Origin: Alicycliphilus denitrificans_A
GTDB lineage: Bacteria; Pseudomonadota; Gammaproteobacteria; Burkholderiales; Burkholderiaceae_C
Assembly: GCF_044792555.1 (NCBI RefSeq)
Contig: NZ_CP126238.1
Coordinates: 1,302,001-1,366,000, forward strand
Length of the DNA stretch: 64,000 nucleotides
Reading direction: 5' to 3'
Positions 43,394-52,461 of the stretch are shown piece after piece. The notes below the pieces were generated by a model that was given only the letters and a program-made list of their open reading frames with translations, ran no database searches and was not told the origin of the DNA. The translations under genes and the position numbers were made by a program. How positions within the stretch are numbered: the first letter of the stretch is position 1; every line of letters begins with the position of its first letter.

Positions 43394-43645
43394 GTGCAGA
43401 TGCGGCGCTACGGGCTTGATGCCCTGCGCGCATGGCGCTTCGGCGTCAACGGGCGCGGCCTCTGGTGGAACCCCGGGGCCAGGCACATGGTCGCCGCACT
43501 GCCGCCCAAATACTTTACAGGCGTGGGGCTGGTCTCGTTAGTGACCATCCAGCAACGCCTCCAGCGTTCCACTTGAACCGCCGTATGCGGAGCCGCACGT
43601 ACAGTGGTGTGAGAGGGGTGAGGGGTAACACCTCACCCCTCCCGA
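43394..43645 (+). mobile_element. 3' end of a group II intron (truncated)
   Basis: The frame 43394-43576 encodes a C-terminus (GRGLWWNPGARHMVAA, GLVSLVTIQQRLQ) of the kind found at the end of intron-encoded reverse transcriptases. It is followed by a domain V-like sequence (CCGTATGCGG, CCGCACGTAC) and an 11-bp hairpin (GAGGGGTGAGG/CCTCACCCCTC, 43613-43641), as at the 3' end of bacterial group II introns. The RT catalytic part and the 5' half are absent. Confidence 0.6.
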
Positions 43646-43646
43646 T

Positions 43647-43664
43647 CATGACAAAGATGTAATG
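43647..43664 (+). promoter_or_regulatory. Putative CopR/CusR operator, copper operon 1
   Basis: CATGACAAAGATGTAATG. A closely similar site, GATAACAAATATGTAATC, lies before copR at 55685-55702; the shared core is T-x-ACAAA-x-ATGTAAT. It resembles the inverted-repeat operators of CusR/CopR-type regulators. It lies about 53 bases before the first gene. Confidence 0.5.
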
Positions 43665-43716
43665 AAGCCGTTATGCCTTTGACAGTTATTGGTTTGCACA
43701 ATGACGTAAGTCAAAA

Positions 43717-44058
43717 ATGCATCACAAATCCATGAACAATCTCTGGCTTTCACGACCTACCTCAAGCCTCTGGCTGGCCGCCGCGCTATTGGTGCCGTCC
43801 CTGGCATTCGCACAGATGCCAGAGGGCGAAACCGCGAAGGTGGGCTACCTGCTCTCGTACCGATCAGCCCTCTCGGGTTACGAGGCCTACAAGGAGCAGT
43901 CCGTCCAGCCCTGGAAGGCAGCTAACGACAAGGTGGGCGAGATCGGCGGCTGGCGCGCCTATGCGAAGGAAATCAAGTCGGGCGAGCCCGCGTCCGCCCA
44001 GGGCGCTGCTCCCGCCAGCGATCCGCATTCTGACCATCATGGGGGAGGCAAGCCATGA
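43717..44058 (+). CDS. Exported hypothetical protein in copper operon
   Basis: A 113-residue exported protein with a hydrophobic signal (LAAALLVPSLAFAQ) and a mature part with YLLSYRSALSGYEAYKEQ and a His-rich C-terminus (DPHSDHHGGG). No named family, but such proteins often precede CusC-like genes in Burkholderiales copper loci. The alternative Met at 43732 is possible. Its stop overlaps the start of the outer-membrane factor gene (ATGA at 44055-44058). It is the first gene after the operator-like site. Confidence 0.7.
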   Translation: MHHKSMNNLWLSRPTSSLWLAAALLVPSLAFAQMPEGETAKVGYLLSYRSALSGYEAYKEQSVQPWKAANDKVGEIGGWRAYAKEIKSGEPASAQGAAPASDPHSDHHGGGKP

Positions 44059-45485
44059 TGCGTTTGCGTGCCACTCACGCCAAATGGGCCCTGTCTGCAC
44101 TCGGACTGGCGGTGCTGACCGGCTGTGCCAGCGTCAGCTGGGATCAGAACATCAATCGTGTCAACGACGAAGCGGGCAGCTTCACTGAGGGCAAACTCGC
44201 CCTGGCTCGTACCCAGGTGGAGCACGACCAGCGCGCGCAGGCCGCTCAAGCCTTGCTGGCGCAGCCTCTGGGTCAGAAAGAAACCGTTCAGTTGGCCTTG
44301 GTGAACAGCCCGTCCCTGCAGGCCCTGCTGGCGCAGGGTTGGGCGGAGTCGGCGGATGCCGCGCAGGTAGGCCGGATTGCCAATCCCATCTTCAGTTTTG
44401 AGCGCATGACGGCCGGCACCGAGCTGGACTTAGGGCGTGCGCTCTCCTTTGGCCTGTTGGATCTGCTGACCCTGCCGTCCCGCTACAGTGTCGCCACCCG
44501 GAGAATCGAGCAGTCTCAGCTGCGTTTGACCAGCGACGTGGTGGACCAGGTCACGCGCGTGCGCCAGGCCTGGGTGCGCGCAGTGGCGGCGCAGCAATCG
44601 CTCAAGTACGCCAAGCAGGTCTATGAAAGTGCAGAGGCCGGAGCCGAACTGGCCAAACGCATGCAGGGCGTGGGCAACTTCAACCGCATCACCCGCGCAC
44701 GCGAGCAGGCTTTTTATGCCGATGCGGCCACCCGCCTGAGTACGGCCCAGCACCAGGTCACGGCCAGCCGGGAAGAACTGGTACGTTTGCTGGGGCTGGA
44801 TGAAAGCCAGGCGCAGGCGCTCAAGCTTCCGGAACGTCTACCCGATCTCCCCAAGCAAGCACTGGATCCGCAGGCGGTTGGCTCGCTCGCTACCAAGGCA
44901 CGCCTGGACATCCGCCTGGCGCAGACCGCGCTGGATGGCGCGGCCAAGGCCCAAGGCCTGAACATGGTGACCAGCTTCACCGATATCGAGCTCACCGGGC
45001 GTCGCAACACGACATTTGACAATGCCGAGGGCACCCGCTCCACCGCACGCGGCTGGGAAATCGATGTGCGCCTACCCCTCTTTGACTGGGGCGGAATGCA
45101 GCGCGATGCGATGAACGCCCGAACGCTGGCGGCCGCCAACCAGCTTGAAGGCACGGTGCGTTCCGCGGGCTCCAGCCTGCGTGAAAGCTATTCGGCCTAT
45201 CGGACGGCCTACGACGTGGCGCGGCACTACCGCGACGAAGTGGTTCCGGTGCGCAAGGTGATCGCGGAGGAGAACCAGCTTCGCTACAACGGCATGCTGA
45301 TCAGCGCCTTCGAACTGCTGGCCGACGCGCGCGACCAGGTCGGTGCCGTCACGGCGGCCCTGGACGCGCAGCAGCAATTCTGGCTGGCCGACGCCGCCCT
45401 CCAGGCATCCGTGATCGGACGCCCCACCAACACTACCTTGTCGGTCACCACCAGCGCCCCCAGCGACGCGGGTGCTGGTCACTGA
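44055..45485 (+). CDS. TolC-family outer membrane lipoprotein, CusC-like
   Basis: A 476-residue outer-membrane efflux factor. Lipobox LTGC with C24, then two TolC-type repeats of long helices with beta strands (NPIFSFERMT, ELDLGRALSFGLLDLLTLPSRYS, and the second-half GWEIDVRLPLFDWGG). It would form the exit duct for copper or another substrate. No RND pump or adaptor gene (CusA/CusB) follows, so its inner-membrane partner is not in the window. Coupled to the preceding gene by ATGA. Confidence 0.9.
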   Translation: MMRLRATHAKWALSALGLAVLTGCASVSWDQNINRVNDEAGSFTEGKLALARTQVEHDQRAQAAQALLAQPLGQKETVQLALVNSPSLQALLAQGWAESADAAQVGRIANPIFSFERMTAGTELDLGRALSFGLLDLLTLPSRYSVATRRIEQSQLRLTSDVVDQVTRVRQAWVRAVAAQQSLKYAKQVYESAEAGAELAKRMQGVGNFNRITRAREQAFYADAATRLSTAQHQVTASREELVRLLGLDESQAQALKLPERLPDLPKQALDPQAVGSLATKARLDIRLAQTALDGAAKAQGLNMVTSFTDIELTGRRNTTFDNAEGTRSTARGWEIDVRLPLFDWGGMQRDAMNARTLAAANQLEGTVRSAGSSLRESYSAYRTAYDVARHYRDEVVPVRKVIAEENQLRYNGMLISAFELLADARDQVGAVTAALDAQQQFWLADAALQASVIGRPTNTTLSVTTSAPSDAGAGH

Positions 45486-45501
45486 TGCAGAGACGATTGC
45501 C

Positions 45502-46914
45502 ATGACATCCAGAAGAGATTTTTTCAAGTTCGCCGGTATTGCTGGCGGCGCCGTTGCGGCCGGCGCGGTCAGCCGTGTCGCCATGGCGGCCTTGCCCGAG
45601 CCCGTCATTCAGACCAGCCCGAACACCATGGCCCCGCTGATGCCCAATTCGGGACGGCCGTACAACCCAGTGGTGACGCTCAACGGCTGGACCCTGCCGT
45701 GGCGCATGAACCAGGGCATCAAGGAGTTCCACCTGGTGGCCGAACCGGTGGTGCGCGAAGTGGCCCCAGGTATGAAGGCCCACCTGTGGGGTTACAACGG
45801 ACAGAGCCCCGGCCCGACCATCGAGGTCGTCGAGGGCGACCGTGTGCGCATCTTCGTGACCAATAGGCTGCCCGAGCACACCAGTGTTCACTGGCACGGC
45901 CAGCGCCTGCCCAACGGCATGGATGGCGTGACCGGTCTGACGCAGCCGGCCATTCCGTCCGGCAAGACCTTTGTCTACGAGTTCGTGGCGCGCCGCCCGG
46001 GCACCTTCATGTACCACCCGCACGGCGACGAGATGGTGCAGATGGCCATGGGCATGATGGGCTTCTGGGTCACGCACCCGAAAGCCAGGCACCCGTTGAT
46101 CGATAAGGTGCAACGGGACTTTTGCTTCCTGCTCAGTGCATATGACATTGAACCAGGCGCCGCAACGCCGAAGGTCGCGGAGATGACGGACTTCAACCTG
46201 TGGACATGGAACAGCCGTGTCTTTCCCGGCATCGACTCTCTGAACGTGCGTCTCAACGACAAGGTGCGCATCCGCATGGGCAACCTCACCATGACCAATC
46301 ACCCGATGCACGTGCATGGCCACGAATTCGTGGTCACGGGCACCGATGGCGGCCCGACGCCCAAAAGCACGCGCTGGCATGAAGTAACCACCGACGTAGC
46401 CGTGGGGCAGATGCGCCAGATCGAGTTCGTGGCTGACGAGGAAGGCGACTGGGCCTTCCACTGCCACAAGAGCCACCACACCATGAACGCCATGGGCCAC
46501 GACGTGCCAACCATGATCGGCGTGGATCACAGCGGCCTTGCCAAGAAAGTCAACAAGCTGATCCCCGACTACATGGTCATGGGCGAGCGCGGCATGGCCG
46601 ACATGACGGAGATGGAAATGCCGATTCCCGACAACACCATCCCGATGATGACCGGCCAGGGGCCGTTCGGCTCGGTGGAGATGGGCGGCATGTTCAGCGT
46701 GCTCAAGGTGCGCCGCGACCAGAAGCCGGGCGACTACAAGGATCCGGGCTGGTACAAGCATCCCGCAGGCACGGTGGCGCATGAGTACACCGGCCCCATG
46801 GCTGAGCCCGCGCGCTTCAGCGCCGAGGGCGGCCAGTCCATGCCGCGCGCTCGCAAGCCTGCAACGCCGACCGAAGTCAAGGTGCGCAAGCCCACTTCGC
46901 ATGGCGAGCATTGA
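45502..46914 (+). CDS. Tat-exported multicopper oxidase
   Basis: A 470-residue multicopper oxidase, called CopA in copper-resistance literature (not the ATPase). Twin-arginine signal SRRDFFKFAG (3-12). Copper ligands are visible: HWHG (130-133), HPHG (172-175), HPMHVHGHEF, and HCHKSHHTM for the type 1/type 3 sites. It likely oxidises Cu(I) in the periplasm. ATG at 45502 follows the TolC-like stop by 16 bases; a GTG start at 45472 lies inside that gene. Met-rich C-terminal stretch MGERGMADMTEMEM. Confidence 0.93.
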   Translation: MTSRRDFFKFAGIAGGAVAAGAVSRVAMAALPEPVIQTSPNTMAPLMPNSGRPYNPVVTLNGWTLPWRMNQGIKEFHLVAEPVVREVAPGMKAHLWGYNGQSPGPTIEVVEGDRVRIFVTNRLPEHTSVHWHGQRLPNGMDGVTGLTQPAIPSGKTFVYEFVARRPGTFMYHPHGDEMVQMAMGMMGFWVTHPKARHPLIDKVQRDFCFLLSAYDIEPGAATPKVAEMTDFNLWTWNSRVFPGIDSLNVRLNDKVRIRMGNLTMTNHPMHVHGHEFVVTGTDGGPTPKSTRWHEVTTDVAVGQMRQIEFVADEEGDWAFHCHKSHHTMNAMGHDVPTMIGVDHSGLAKKVNKLIPDYMVMGERGMADMTEMEMPIPDNTIPMMTGQGPFGSVEMGGMFSVLKVRRDQKPGDYKDPGWYKHPAGTVAHEYTGPMAEPARFSAEGGQSMPRARKPATPTEVKVRKPTSHGEH

Positions 46915-46947
46915 GTTTCCCCTTCAGTTTTCAACGAGAGCCCATCC

Positions 46948-47439
46948 ATGAAATTCACGCGATCCACTATTTCTCAACTCTTCGCTATGGCTGCGCTGGC
47001 CACATCGGGGGTAGCCTTCGCCAGCGGCACCCATGCAGGTGGCCACGGTGACGGGGGTGAGACAGCCATTGGCAAACCCGGCGTTGCCGCCAAGGCCGGT
47101 CGCATCATCACCATCGAAATGAGCGACAACATGCGTTACACGCCGTCGAACATTCAGGTCAAACAGGGCGAAACCGTGCGCTTCGTTGTCAAGAACGTCG
47201 GCCAGGTCAAGCACGAACTCAGCCTAGGCACCGAGAAGGAACTGCTGGAGCACCTGGAGCAGATGAAGAAGTTCCCGGACATGGAGCACGACGAACCCGG
47301 CAAGGTCACGCTCGCACCGGGCAAGCAGGGTGAAATCGTCTGGCAGTTCACCAAGGCGGGAGCCGTGAACTTTGCCTGCCTGATGCCTGGCCACTATGAG
47401 GCCGGCATGAAGGGCGCCATCAAGGTGGGCCGCAAGTGA
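46948..47439 (+). CDS. copI: CopI-like cupredoxin
   Basis: A 163-residue periplasmic plastocyanin-like protein. Signal peptide (about 1-26, ending AFA), then a His-rich linker (HAGGHGDGG), and a cupredoxin domain with the type 1 copper ligands H89 (KHE), C144, H149 and M154 (ACLMPGHYEAGM). It follows the oxidase gene by 33 bases. A truncated copy of its C-terminal part lies at 55747-55917, indicating rearrangement between the two copper operons. Confidence 0.93.
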   Translation: MKFTRSTISQLFAMAALATSGVAFASGTHAGGHGDGGETAIGKPGVAAKAGRIITIEMSDNMRYTPSNIQVKQGETVRFVVKNVGQVKHELSLGTEKELLEHLEQMKKFPDMEHDEPGKVTLAPGKQGEIVWQFTKAGAVNFACLMPGHYEAGMKGAIKVGRK

Positions 47440-47518
47440 TGGCCTGAAGCGCCCACCACAGCCGGCCCAGCCATGGCAGGGCCAGCCCATAGATCCATCC
47501 ATTTACCCAGAGGTCACC

Positions 47519-47860
47519 ATGAACACCATCCAACGTCTGCTCACCATCTCCGCCCTCGCCATGGGCGCCGCCCTGCCGCTGGCGGGCCATGCACAGGTCA
47601 GTCCCAATTCAGGCCAGACTTCGGCTCCCGCACCCGCATCCATGACCGATGGCGAGGTCAAGAAGGTCGATCTGGACAACGGCAAGATCACCCTCAAGCA
47701 CGGGGACATCAAGAACCTGGACATGCCCGGAATGACCATGGTCTTTACCGTCCGCGACAAGGGCCAACTCACCAACCTCAAGCCCGGCGACAAGGTGCAA
47801 TTCATGGTCGTCCAGGAAGGCGGGAAGATGATCATCACGGACATCCAGCCCGTGCGCTGA
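47519..47860 (+). CDS. cusF: CusF-like periplasmic copper-binding protein, copy 1
   Basis: A 113-residue protein with a signal peptide (about 1-25, ending GHA) and a CusF domain (about 40-112). GEVKKVDLDNGKITLKHG is followed by the metal-binding DMPGMTMVF and LKPGDKVQFMV. CusF-type proteins bind Cu(I) or Ag(I) with Met and a Trp/His. The second copy at 55950 is about 65 percent identical by eye. It ends 74 bases before a truncated Met-rich gene. Confidence 0.93.
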   Translation: MNTIQRLLTISALAMGAALPLAGHAQVSPNSGQTSAPAPASMTDGEVKKVDLDNGKITLKHGDIKNLDMPGMTMVFTVRDKGQLTNLKPGDKVQFMVVQEGGKMIITDIQPVR

Positions 47861-47934
47861 GCAAATTCACAACCGCGCCATCTCGTCGGACGCGGCAGCC
47901 CTAGCCAACCCCTGCACCGCAAGGAGGATGCATC

Positions 47935-48031
47935 ATGGTTCACATTCGCCATACCCTGATCGGCCTCTGTGTCGCCGCCGCCTCCGTGGGCGTGCTGGCG
48001 CAAGGCTCCGACGAGCACAAGGACCACCAAC
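47935..48031 (+). pseudogene. Truncated Met-rich protein gene, copy 3
   Basis: The frame starts MVHIRHTLIGLCVAAAS and reaches DEHKDHQ, closely matching the signal peptide of the Met-rich protein at 56384 (SKIRHTLVGICIASAS). The coding part is cut after about 32 codons where it meets the IS110 fragment. A good aaggagg precedes it. Non-functional. Confidence 0.8.
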
Positions 48032-48410
48032 GATGCAATTCACGCCGGTGATGGTCAACAGCCTTCTGAGTTGCTCGTTCTGGACCACGGATTCGCACAA
48101 CAGCCGATCGATCGCCGCAAGGTCCTCGCCGCCGAGCCGATCGATTTCGCGCAGGCGCTGCTCCACCGCAAGACGCTCATCCATTGGAAGCGGCTGTTGA
48201 TTCAGCCAGACGCGCCCTTTGCGCCCGAACAGATCGCTTGCCGGACATGACGGGATCAAGGGCGCCGCAAGGACTGCATGGATCTCGTTGTTCAAGCGTG
48301 TGCGGTGACGATCAATCTGTGAACGGCGTGCCACCTGGCGGCGCAGCGCGAGGGTCTGCTTGTCGGGCATCCAGACCTGCGGCAGAAAGCCACTGGCGTA
48401 CAGTTGTGCA
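48031..48410 (-). pseudogene. IS110-family transposase fragment
   Basis: About 125 codons of an IS110-type transposase: RRQVARRSQIDRHRTRLNNEIHAVL, LFGRKGRVWL, and LLTITGVN. Neither end of the gene is present: the N-terminal DEDD domain is mostly missing upstream, and the C-terminal serine part is missing. It is cut on one side by the Met-rich gene fragment and on the other by the IS256 element. Confidence 0.8.
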
Positions 48411-49795
48411 GGGCGTGTCCGAATTTCTGTGTGTGAGGCTCATTGAACCTTCACCGATATCGTGAAGCTAGTTGAATATCTTACGTGCTCGATTTCGTGA
48501 ACCGGTCTTCGTAGAGGATCGCGAATTGGTTCATCGCTGATTTCCAGTTGTTGGCCGCCCGTCCCCAGTCCTCGGTGATGTTGCGCAGTGCCAGCCAGAT
48601 CAGCTTGGTGGCCGCGTCGTCGCTGGGGAAGTGTCTGCGCGTCTTGAGATCAAAGCGCAGCCTCGCATTCACGCTCTCAATCGCGTTGGTGTGTAAATCA
48701 CCCTGCGCACCTCGGGCGGGAAGGCGAAGAACGGGATGACCTTGTCCCGGGCCCTGCGCCAGGCGCCAACGACGGTCGGGAATTTCTGGCCCCATGGCCC
48801 CTGGGCAAACGCATCCAGTTCGGCCTCGGCCGCCTCTGCGCTCACGGCCGTGTAGATCGGCTTAATGGCTGCGGCCAGCAGCTTACGATCCTTCCCGCTG
48901 GCGAAGTCCAAGCTGTTGCGTATCAGATGCACGATGCAGGTCTGCAGCGTCGTGGCCGGGAACACCGCTTGCAGCGCCTCGGGCATGCCCTTGAGGCCAT
49001 CGGTCACGGAGATCAGGATGTCATGGACTCCGCGCGTCTTCAGATTGTTGAACACGCAACATCGCAGAACTTGGCGCCCTCGGTGTTCTCGATCCAGATC
49101 CCCAGGATGTCACGGCTGCCGTCGGGCAGCACGGCCAGCGCCAGATACACGGCCTTGGAGCGCACCACAGCGTCTTCACGTATCTTGACCCGCAGCGCGT
49201 CGAAGAACACGACGGGGTACATGGGCTCGAGCTGGCGCGTCTGCCAGGCCGAGACCTCGCTCATCACCGCGTCGGTGACGCTGCTGATGAGATCGGGCGA
49301 GACATCGACCGAGTACATCTCGGCCAGGAAGCCCTGGATCTCGCGCACCGTCATGCCGCGTGCGTACATGGCGGAGATCCAAGTCGTTAAAGCCGGTGAA
49401 GCGGCGCTCATGCTTGCCAATGAGCTGGGGCTCGAACGTGCCCTCGCGGTCGCGGGGAACGTCGATGCGCAAGGCGCCGACGTTGGTCAGCACGGTCTTG
49501 GCGCTCTTGCCGTTGCGGTGATTGACGGCAGCCCCTTCTGGCTTGGCCTGGCCGGGCGCGTAGCCCAGGTGATGGCTCATCTCGGCGCCCAGCGCTCGTT
49601 CAAGAACCGACTTCTTGAACTGCTGGAAGATGCCTTCGAGTTCGGCCGGCGTTACCGGCCCGGGAATGAGTTGCTCCAGCAGCTCGGCTGAGAATTGCGG
49701 CTGCGCCGCCTTGTCCGCTGCTGCAGTCGTCTTCGTCTTGCGTGGCATTCATGCTCCTTGTTGACATGCTATGCCTCACACACAAAATTTCTGAC
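48411..49795 (-). mobile_element. IS256-family element with a frameshifted transposase
   Basis: The left end (GGGCGTGTCCGAATTTC, 48411) and right region (CTCACACACAAAATTT, about 49770-49786) form imperfect terminal repeats. The transposase gene between them is broken by frameshifts. The left end mirrors the end of the IS256 remnant at 21388. Confidence 0.75.
48481..49748 (-). pseudogene. IS256-family transposase, multiple frameshifts
   Basis: Four overlapping frames together cover a full mutator-type transposase. The N-terminus begins MPRKTKTTAAADKAAQPQ (from 49748), then the frame shifts near 49390-49420, again near 49050, and again near 48700-48790, ending at 48481. Conserved blocks appear in order: RGMTVREIQGFLAEMY, FFDALRVKIREDAVV, ISVTDGLKGMPEAL and TNAIESVN. 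Either pseudogene decay or indel errors in the sequence could explain this; the intact genes around it argue for decay. Confidence 0.85.
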
Positions 49796-49814
49796 AGGCT
49801 TTCTGACAGGCTCG

Positions 49815-50410
49815 CTCGCGCCGATCCACTGGCGACTTCTGTCTACCCGTGTGGTAGATCCTCCGTCCTCCGCGTTTGTCCCCCGCACAGGTCCACCAAC
49901 TTGCGCTCCAGCTCGCGCCGCTCCCTGATAAAAATGTCATCGGGCTGTCTAGATTCTGTTGGGGTGCGCTCCCTACGATGAACACATCTCCTCAACGCCC
50001 AAGCAAGGCATGAGAGATGCAAGTTTTATTCACCATCGCTAGGAGCTTCAACCATGATCCAACAACGCCTCTCCCTTTCTTCCATGATTGCCGCGGCGGC
50101 CGCAGTGGTTACCCTGGGCCTTCCAGGGATGGCTTCGGCCGCATACGAACATCCTGCCAACAATGAAAAGGGCGTAATCGTTCACCCGGAACACTTCAAG
50201 AGCGAGAAAACCCGTGCCCAAGTCAAAGCAGAAGCCGAGGCTGCCATGCGGCAAGGCCTCCTTTCTTACGGCGAAAGCAACTACCCTATCCGCACACCTG
50301 ATGCAGCAGGTCCAGGCAAGACGCGTGAGCAAGTAATCAACGAATTGCGGAGCGAGTCCCCTGAAGAACGCGACGCGCGTCTGCGTCTCTATTCCCCCGG
50401 TTGATTGTCC
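49815..50410 (+). repeat. Inverted duplication, right copy
   Basis: Reverse-complement match to 20180-20775: DUF4148 gene and about 240 bases upstream. Only one mismatch is seen in the upstream part. The two copies face each other across about 29 kb. Confidence 0.85.
50054..50404 (+). CDS. DUF4148 domain protein, right copy
   Basis: A 116-residue exported protein, paralogue of the product at 20189. The signal peptide and the first 50 residues are nearly identical. The KTRAQVKAEAEAAM and KTREQVINELRSESPEERDAR motifs replace and match the left copy. Differences cluster in residues about 53-85. RBS and start context are identical to the left copy. Function unknown. Confidence 0.85.
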   Translation: MIQQRLSLSSMIAAAAAVVTLGLPGMASAAYEHPANNEKGVIVHPEHFKSEKTRAQVKAEAEAAMRQGLLSYGESNYPIRTPDAAGPGKTREQVINELRSESPEERDARLRLYSPG

Positions 50411-50615
50411 TCGGTGGGGCTGCAGAAAATTCCTTGGAATCCATTCTGTGGGATTGTTGGCGTCGGCCTGACTAACCTCGGGCCAGCCCAGGCCGCCGTC
50501 CAATTTCCCATGACACCCCACCGCCGCGAACCGTCCCGACGAGTCGCTGACCCAGCCGCGGCTCGATCACCGACTTACACGGAACGAGCGAGAATCCCAT
50601 GCCGTCATCCTGCAT
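50411..50615. other. Gene-free stretch right of the DUF4148 gene
   Basis: About 200 bases in which I see no gene, repeat or hairpin. Confidence 0.3.
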
Positions 50616-50714
50616 CTAGCAGCGTGCACTCGCCAGCATCACGGAACGCCGGTAGATGTCCGCAGCGCGCTGCGCGTCGGCCACGGGTCGATGTTTCTGG
50701 CCGGTTTCGGATCC
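50616..50714 (-). pseudogene. 3' end of a DEDDh exonuclease-like gene
   Basis: A minus-strand frame ending with TAG at 50616-50618 gives ETGQKHRPVADAQRAADIYRR shortly before its end (as two parts: ETGQKHRPVADA and QRAADIYRR). The H-x4-D followed by Ala resembles the ExoIII motif of DnaQ-like 3'-5' exonucleases. The rest is missing where the IS4-family element begins, so insertion probably cut the gene. Confidence 0.4.
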
Positions 50715-51226
50715 GATCCTGAGGTTTCCCCTCAAACTTCAAGCGCGGCATTGGGATTGCTCCAGCGGCTAATGATCTGCAACAGTGGCTCGGTGGGCGG
50801 ATCAAGGACAGTAACGATTAACCAGCCCAGTTGATGCACCGACAGCTGTGGGCGGCTGCGGCGGTTGGTCAGTTGCCAATGGCGTTGTTGCTGACCGTCG
50901 TAGGCCCATTGCCCGACCAGATACAGCACCCACTGCGCCAGCGTGGCGATCAGCACCAGCACGGCCAGGCGCTCGGGCGTGCGCGTACCGCTGCGCTCCA
51001 GGCCCAGACCCCAACGCGCATTCTTGGTGTCGCGAAACGATGGCTCGATTTGCATGCGCTGCGCGTACCGCGCCGCAATCGCTGCAGCGCTGAGCTGGCG
51101 CAGCGAGCATGAGGCGGCCAGCAGCCACGGCTCGGTTTGCGAGCGGGCATTCTTGCGTGAGTGTTTGCTGCGCGCGCGGGTGCCGCGCACCGTGAACCGC
51201 CCCGGCTTTCGAGGAGGCCGATTGGT

Positions 51227-52141
51227 TTAAGTTGACACTTCTGTCGAGGTGTCGCTGGCGGCGAGTTGCCTCCAGTAGTTTGCCTCAGCTTCTGCCGGAG
51301 GGATGCCCCCAATCGGCGTGAGCAGTCGGACGTGGTTGAACCAGTGCACCCATTGCAGGGTGGCCAGTTCCACGGATTCCCTGGTCTTCCAAGGTCCCCG
51401 GCGGTGAATCAACTCGGCCTTGTACAGACCGTTGATGGTCTCGGCCAGCGCGTTGTCATAGCTGTCTCCCCTGCTGCCCACCGAAGGTTGTATGCCCGCC
51501 TGGTCCAAGCGTTCGGTGTAGCGGATGCTGACGTACTGACTGCCCCTGTCGGAATGGTGCGTCAAGACATGGGCCGCTGGCTGGCGTTCGTACAGAGCCT
51601 GCTCCAGGGCATCGAGCACGAAGTCCGTCTGCATGCTGCGACTGACGCGCCAGCCCACGATGCGCCGAGCGTACACATCCACCACAAAGGCCACATACAA
51701 CCAGCCTTGCCAGGTGGAGACATAGGTGAAGTCCGACACCCATAGCTCGTTGGGACGGCTGGCATGGAAGTGCCGGTTGACGTGGTCCAGCGGGCACGGG
51801 GTCGAGGTATCCGGCGTGGTGGTGCGCACCGCCCTGCCACGGCGTGCCCCTTGCAAGCCCATGGCACGCATCAGACGCTCGACCGTGCAGCGCGCCACCA
51901 CGATGCCCTCGCGGTTCATCTGCAGCCAGACCTTGTCGGCTCCGTAGACCTGCCAGTTGGCGTGCCACACGCGCTGAATGTCGGCCTTCAAACCCTCGTC
52001 ACGCTGGGCGCGTGCACTGCGCAGTTGCGCGTTGCGTTGCCGGGCTGCGTGGCGCCAGTAACACGACGGGGCCATCTGCAGCGCCCGGCAGATGGGCTCG
52101 ACCCCGTAGTCATCACGGTGGCGGTCGATGTAGGCCTTCAC
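51227..52141 (-). CDS. IS3-family transposase OrfB
   Basis: A 304-residue integrase-type transposase. N-terminal HTH_21-like region, then the rve domain with the DDE triad visible as SDFTYVST (first Asp), HHSDRGSQYVS (second Asp) and NALAETINGLYKAE (Glu). A GTG at 52139-52141 overlaps the end of orfA by 4 bases. In this family OrfAB is often produced by -1 frameshifting, so OrfB may be made as a fusion. It appears intact. Confidence 0.93.
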   Translation of the reverse strand: MKAYIDRHRDDYGVEPICRALQMAPSCYWRHAARQRNAQLRSARAQRDEGLKADIQRVWHANWQVYGADKVWLQMNREGIVVARCTVERLMRAMGLQGARRGRAVRTTTPDTSTPCPLDHVNRHFHASRPNELWVSDFTYVSTWQGWLYVAFVVDVYARRIVGWRVSRSMQTDFVLDALEQALYERQPAAHVLTHHSDRGSQYVSIRYTERLDQAGIQPSVGSRGDSYDNALAETINGLYKAELIHRRGPWKTRESVELATLQWVHWFNHVRLLTPIGGIPPAEAEANYWRQLAASDTSTEVST

Positions 52142-52461
52142 GACTTGAGTCGGCGGTCGAGCTCCGCCTGCGCGAAAAACGCGCTGGCCGTCTTCAGGAT
52201 GTCGTTGGCCCGGCGCAATTCTTTGACCTCACGCTCCAGTTCCTTGATGCGCTGCGCATCCGAGGTGGTGGTGCCGGGGCGCTGGCCGCTGTCGACCTCG
52301 GCCTTCTTGACCCAGTCGTTCAAGGTCTGTGGCACGCAGCCAATCTTGGGGGCAATCGATTCAATCGCTGCCCACAGCGACGGGTAGTCGGCTCGGTGCT
52401 CCTGCACCATGCGCACGGCGCGCTCGCGCACTTCCGGGGAGAACTTCGGTGACTTGTTCAT
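52138..52461 (-). CDS. IS3-family transposase OrfA
   Basis: A 107-residue HTH protein: KFSPEVRERAVRMVQEHR, the helix-turn-helix TLNDWVKKAE, and a C-terminal leucine-zipper-like coiled coil RIKELEREVKELRRANDILKTASAFFA that mediates dimerisation. It starts 50 bases inside the right inverted repeat. Confidence 0.93.
   Translation of the reverse strand: MNKSPKFSPEVRERAVRMVQEHRADYPSLWAAIESIAPKIGCVPQTLNDWVKKAEVDSGQRPGTTTSDAQRIKELEREVKELRRANDILKTASAFFAQAELDRRLKS

Noticed and set aside
50605..50805. A 66-codon minus-strand ORF
   Set aside because: It crosses the IS4 end and its residues lack family resemblance; the other frame with the H-x4-D motif is more convincing.
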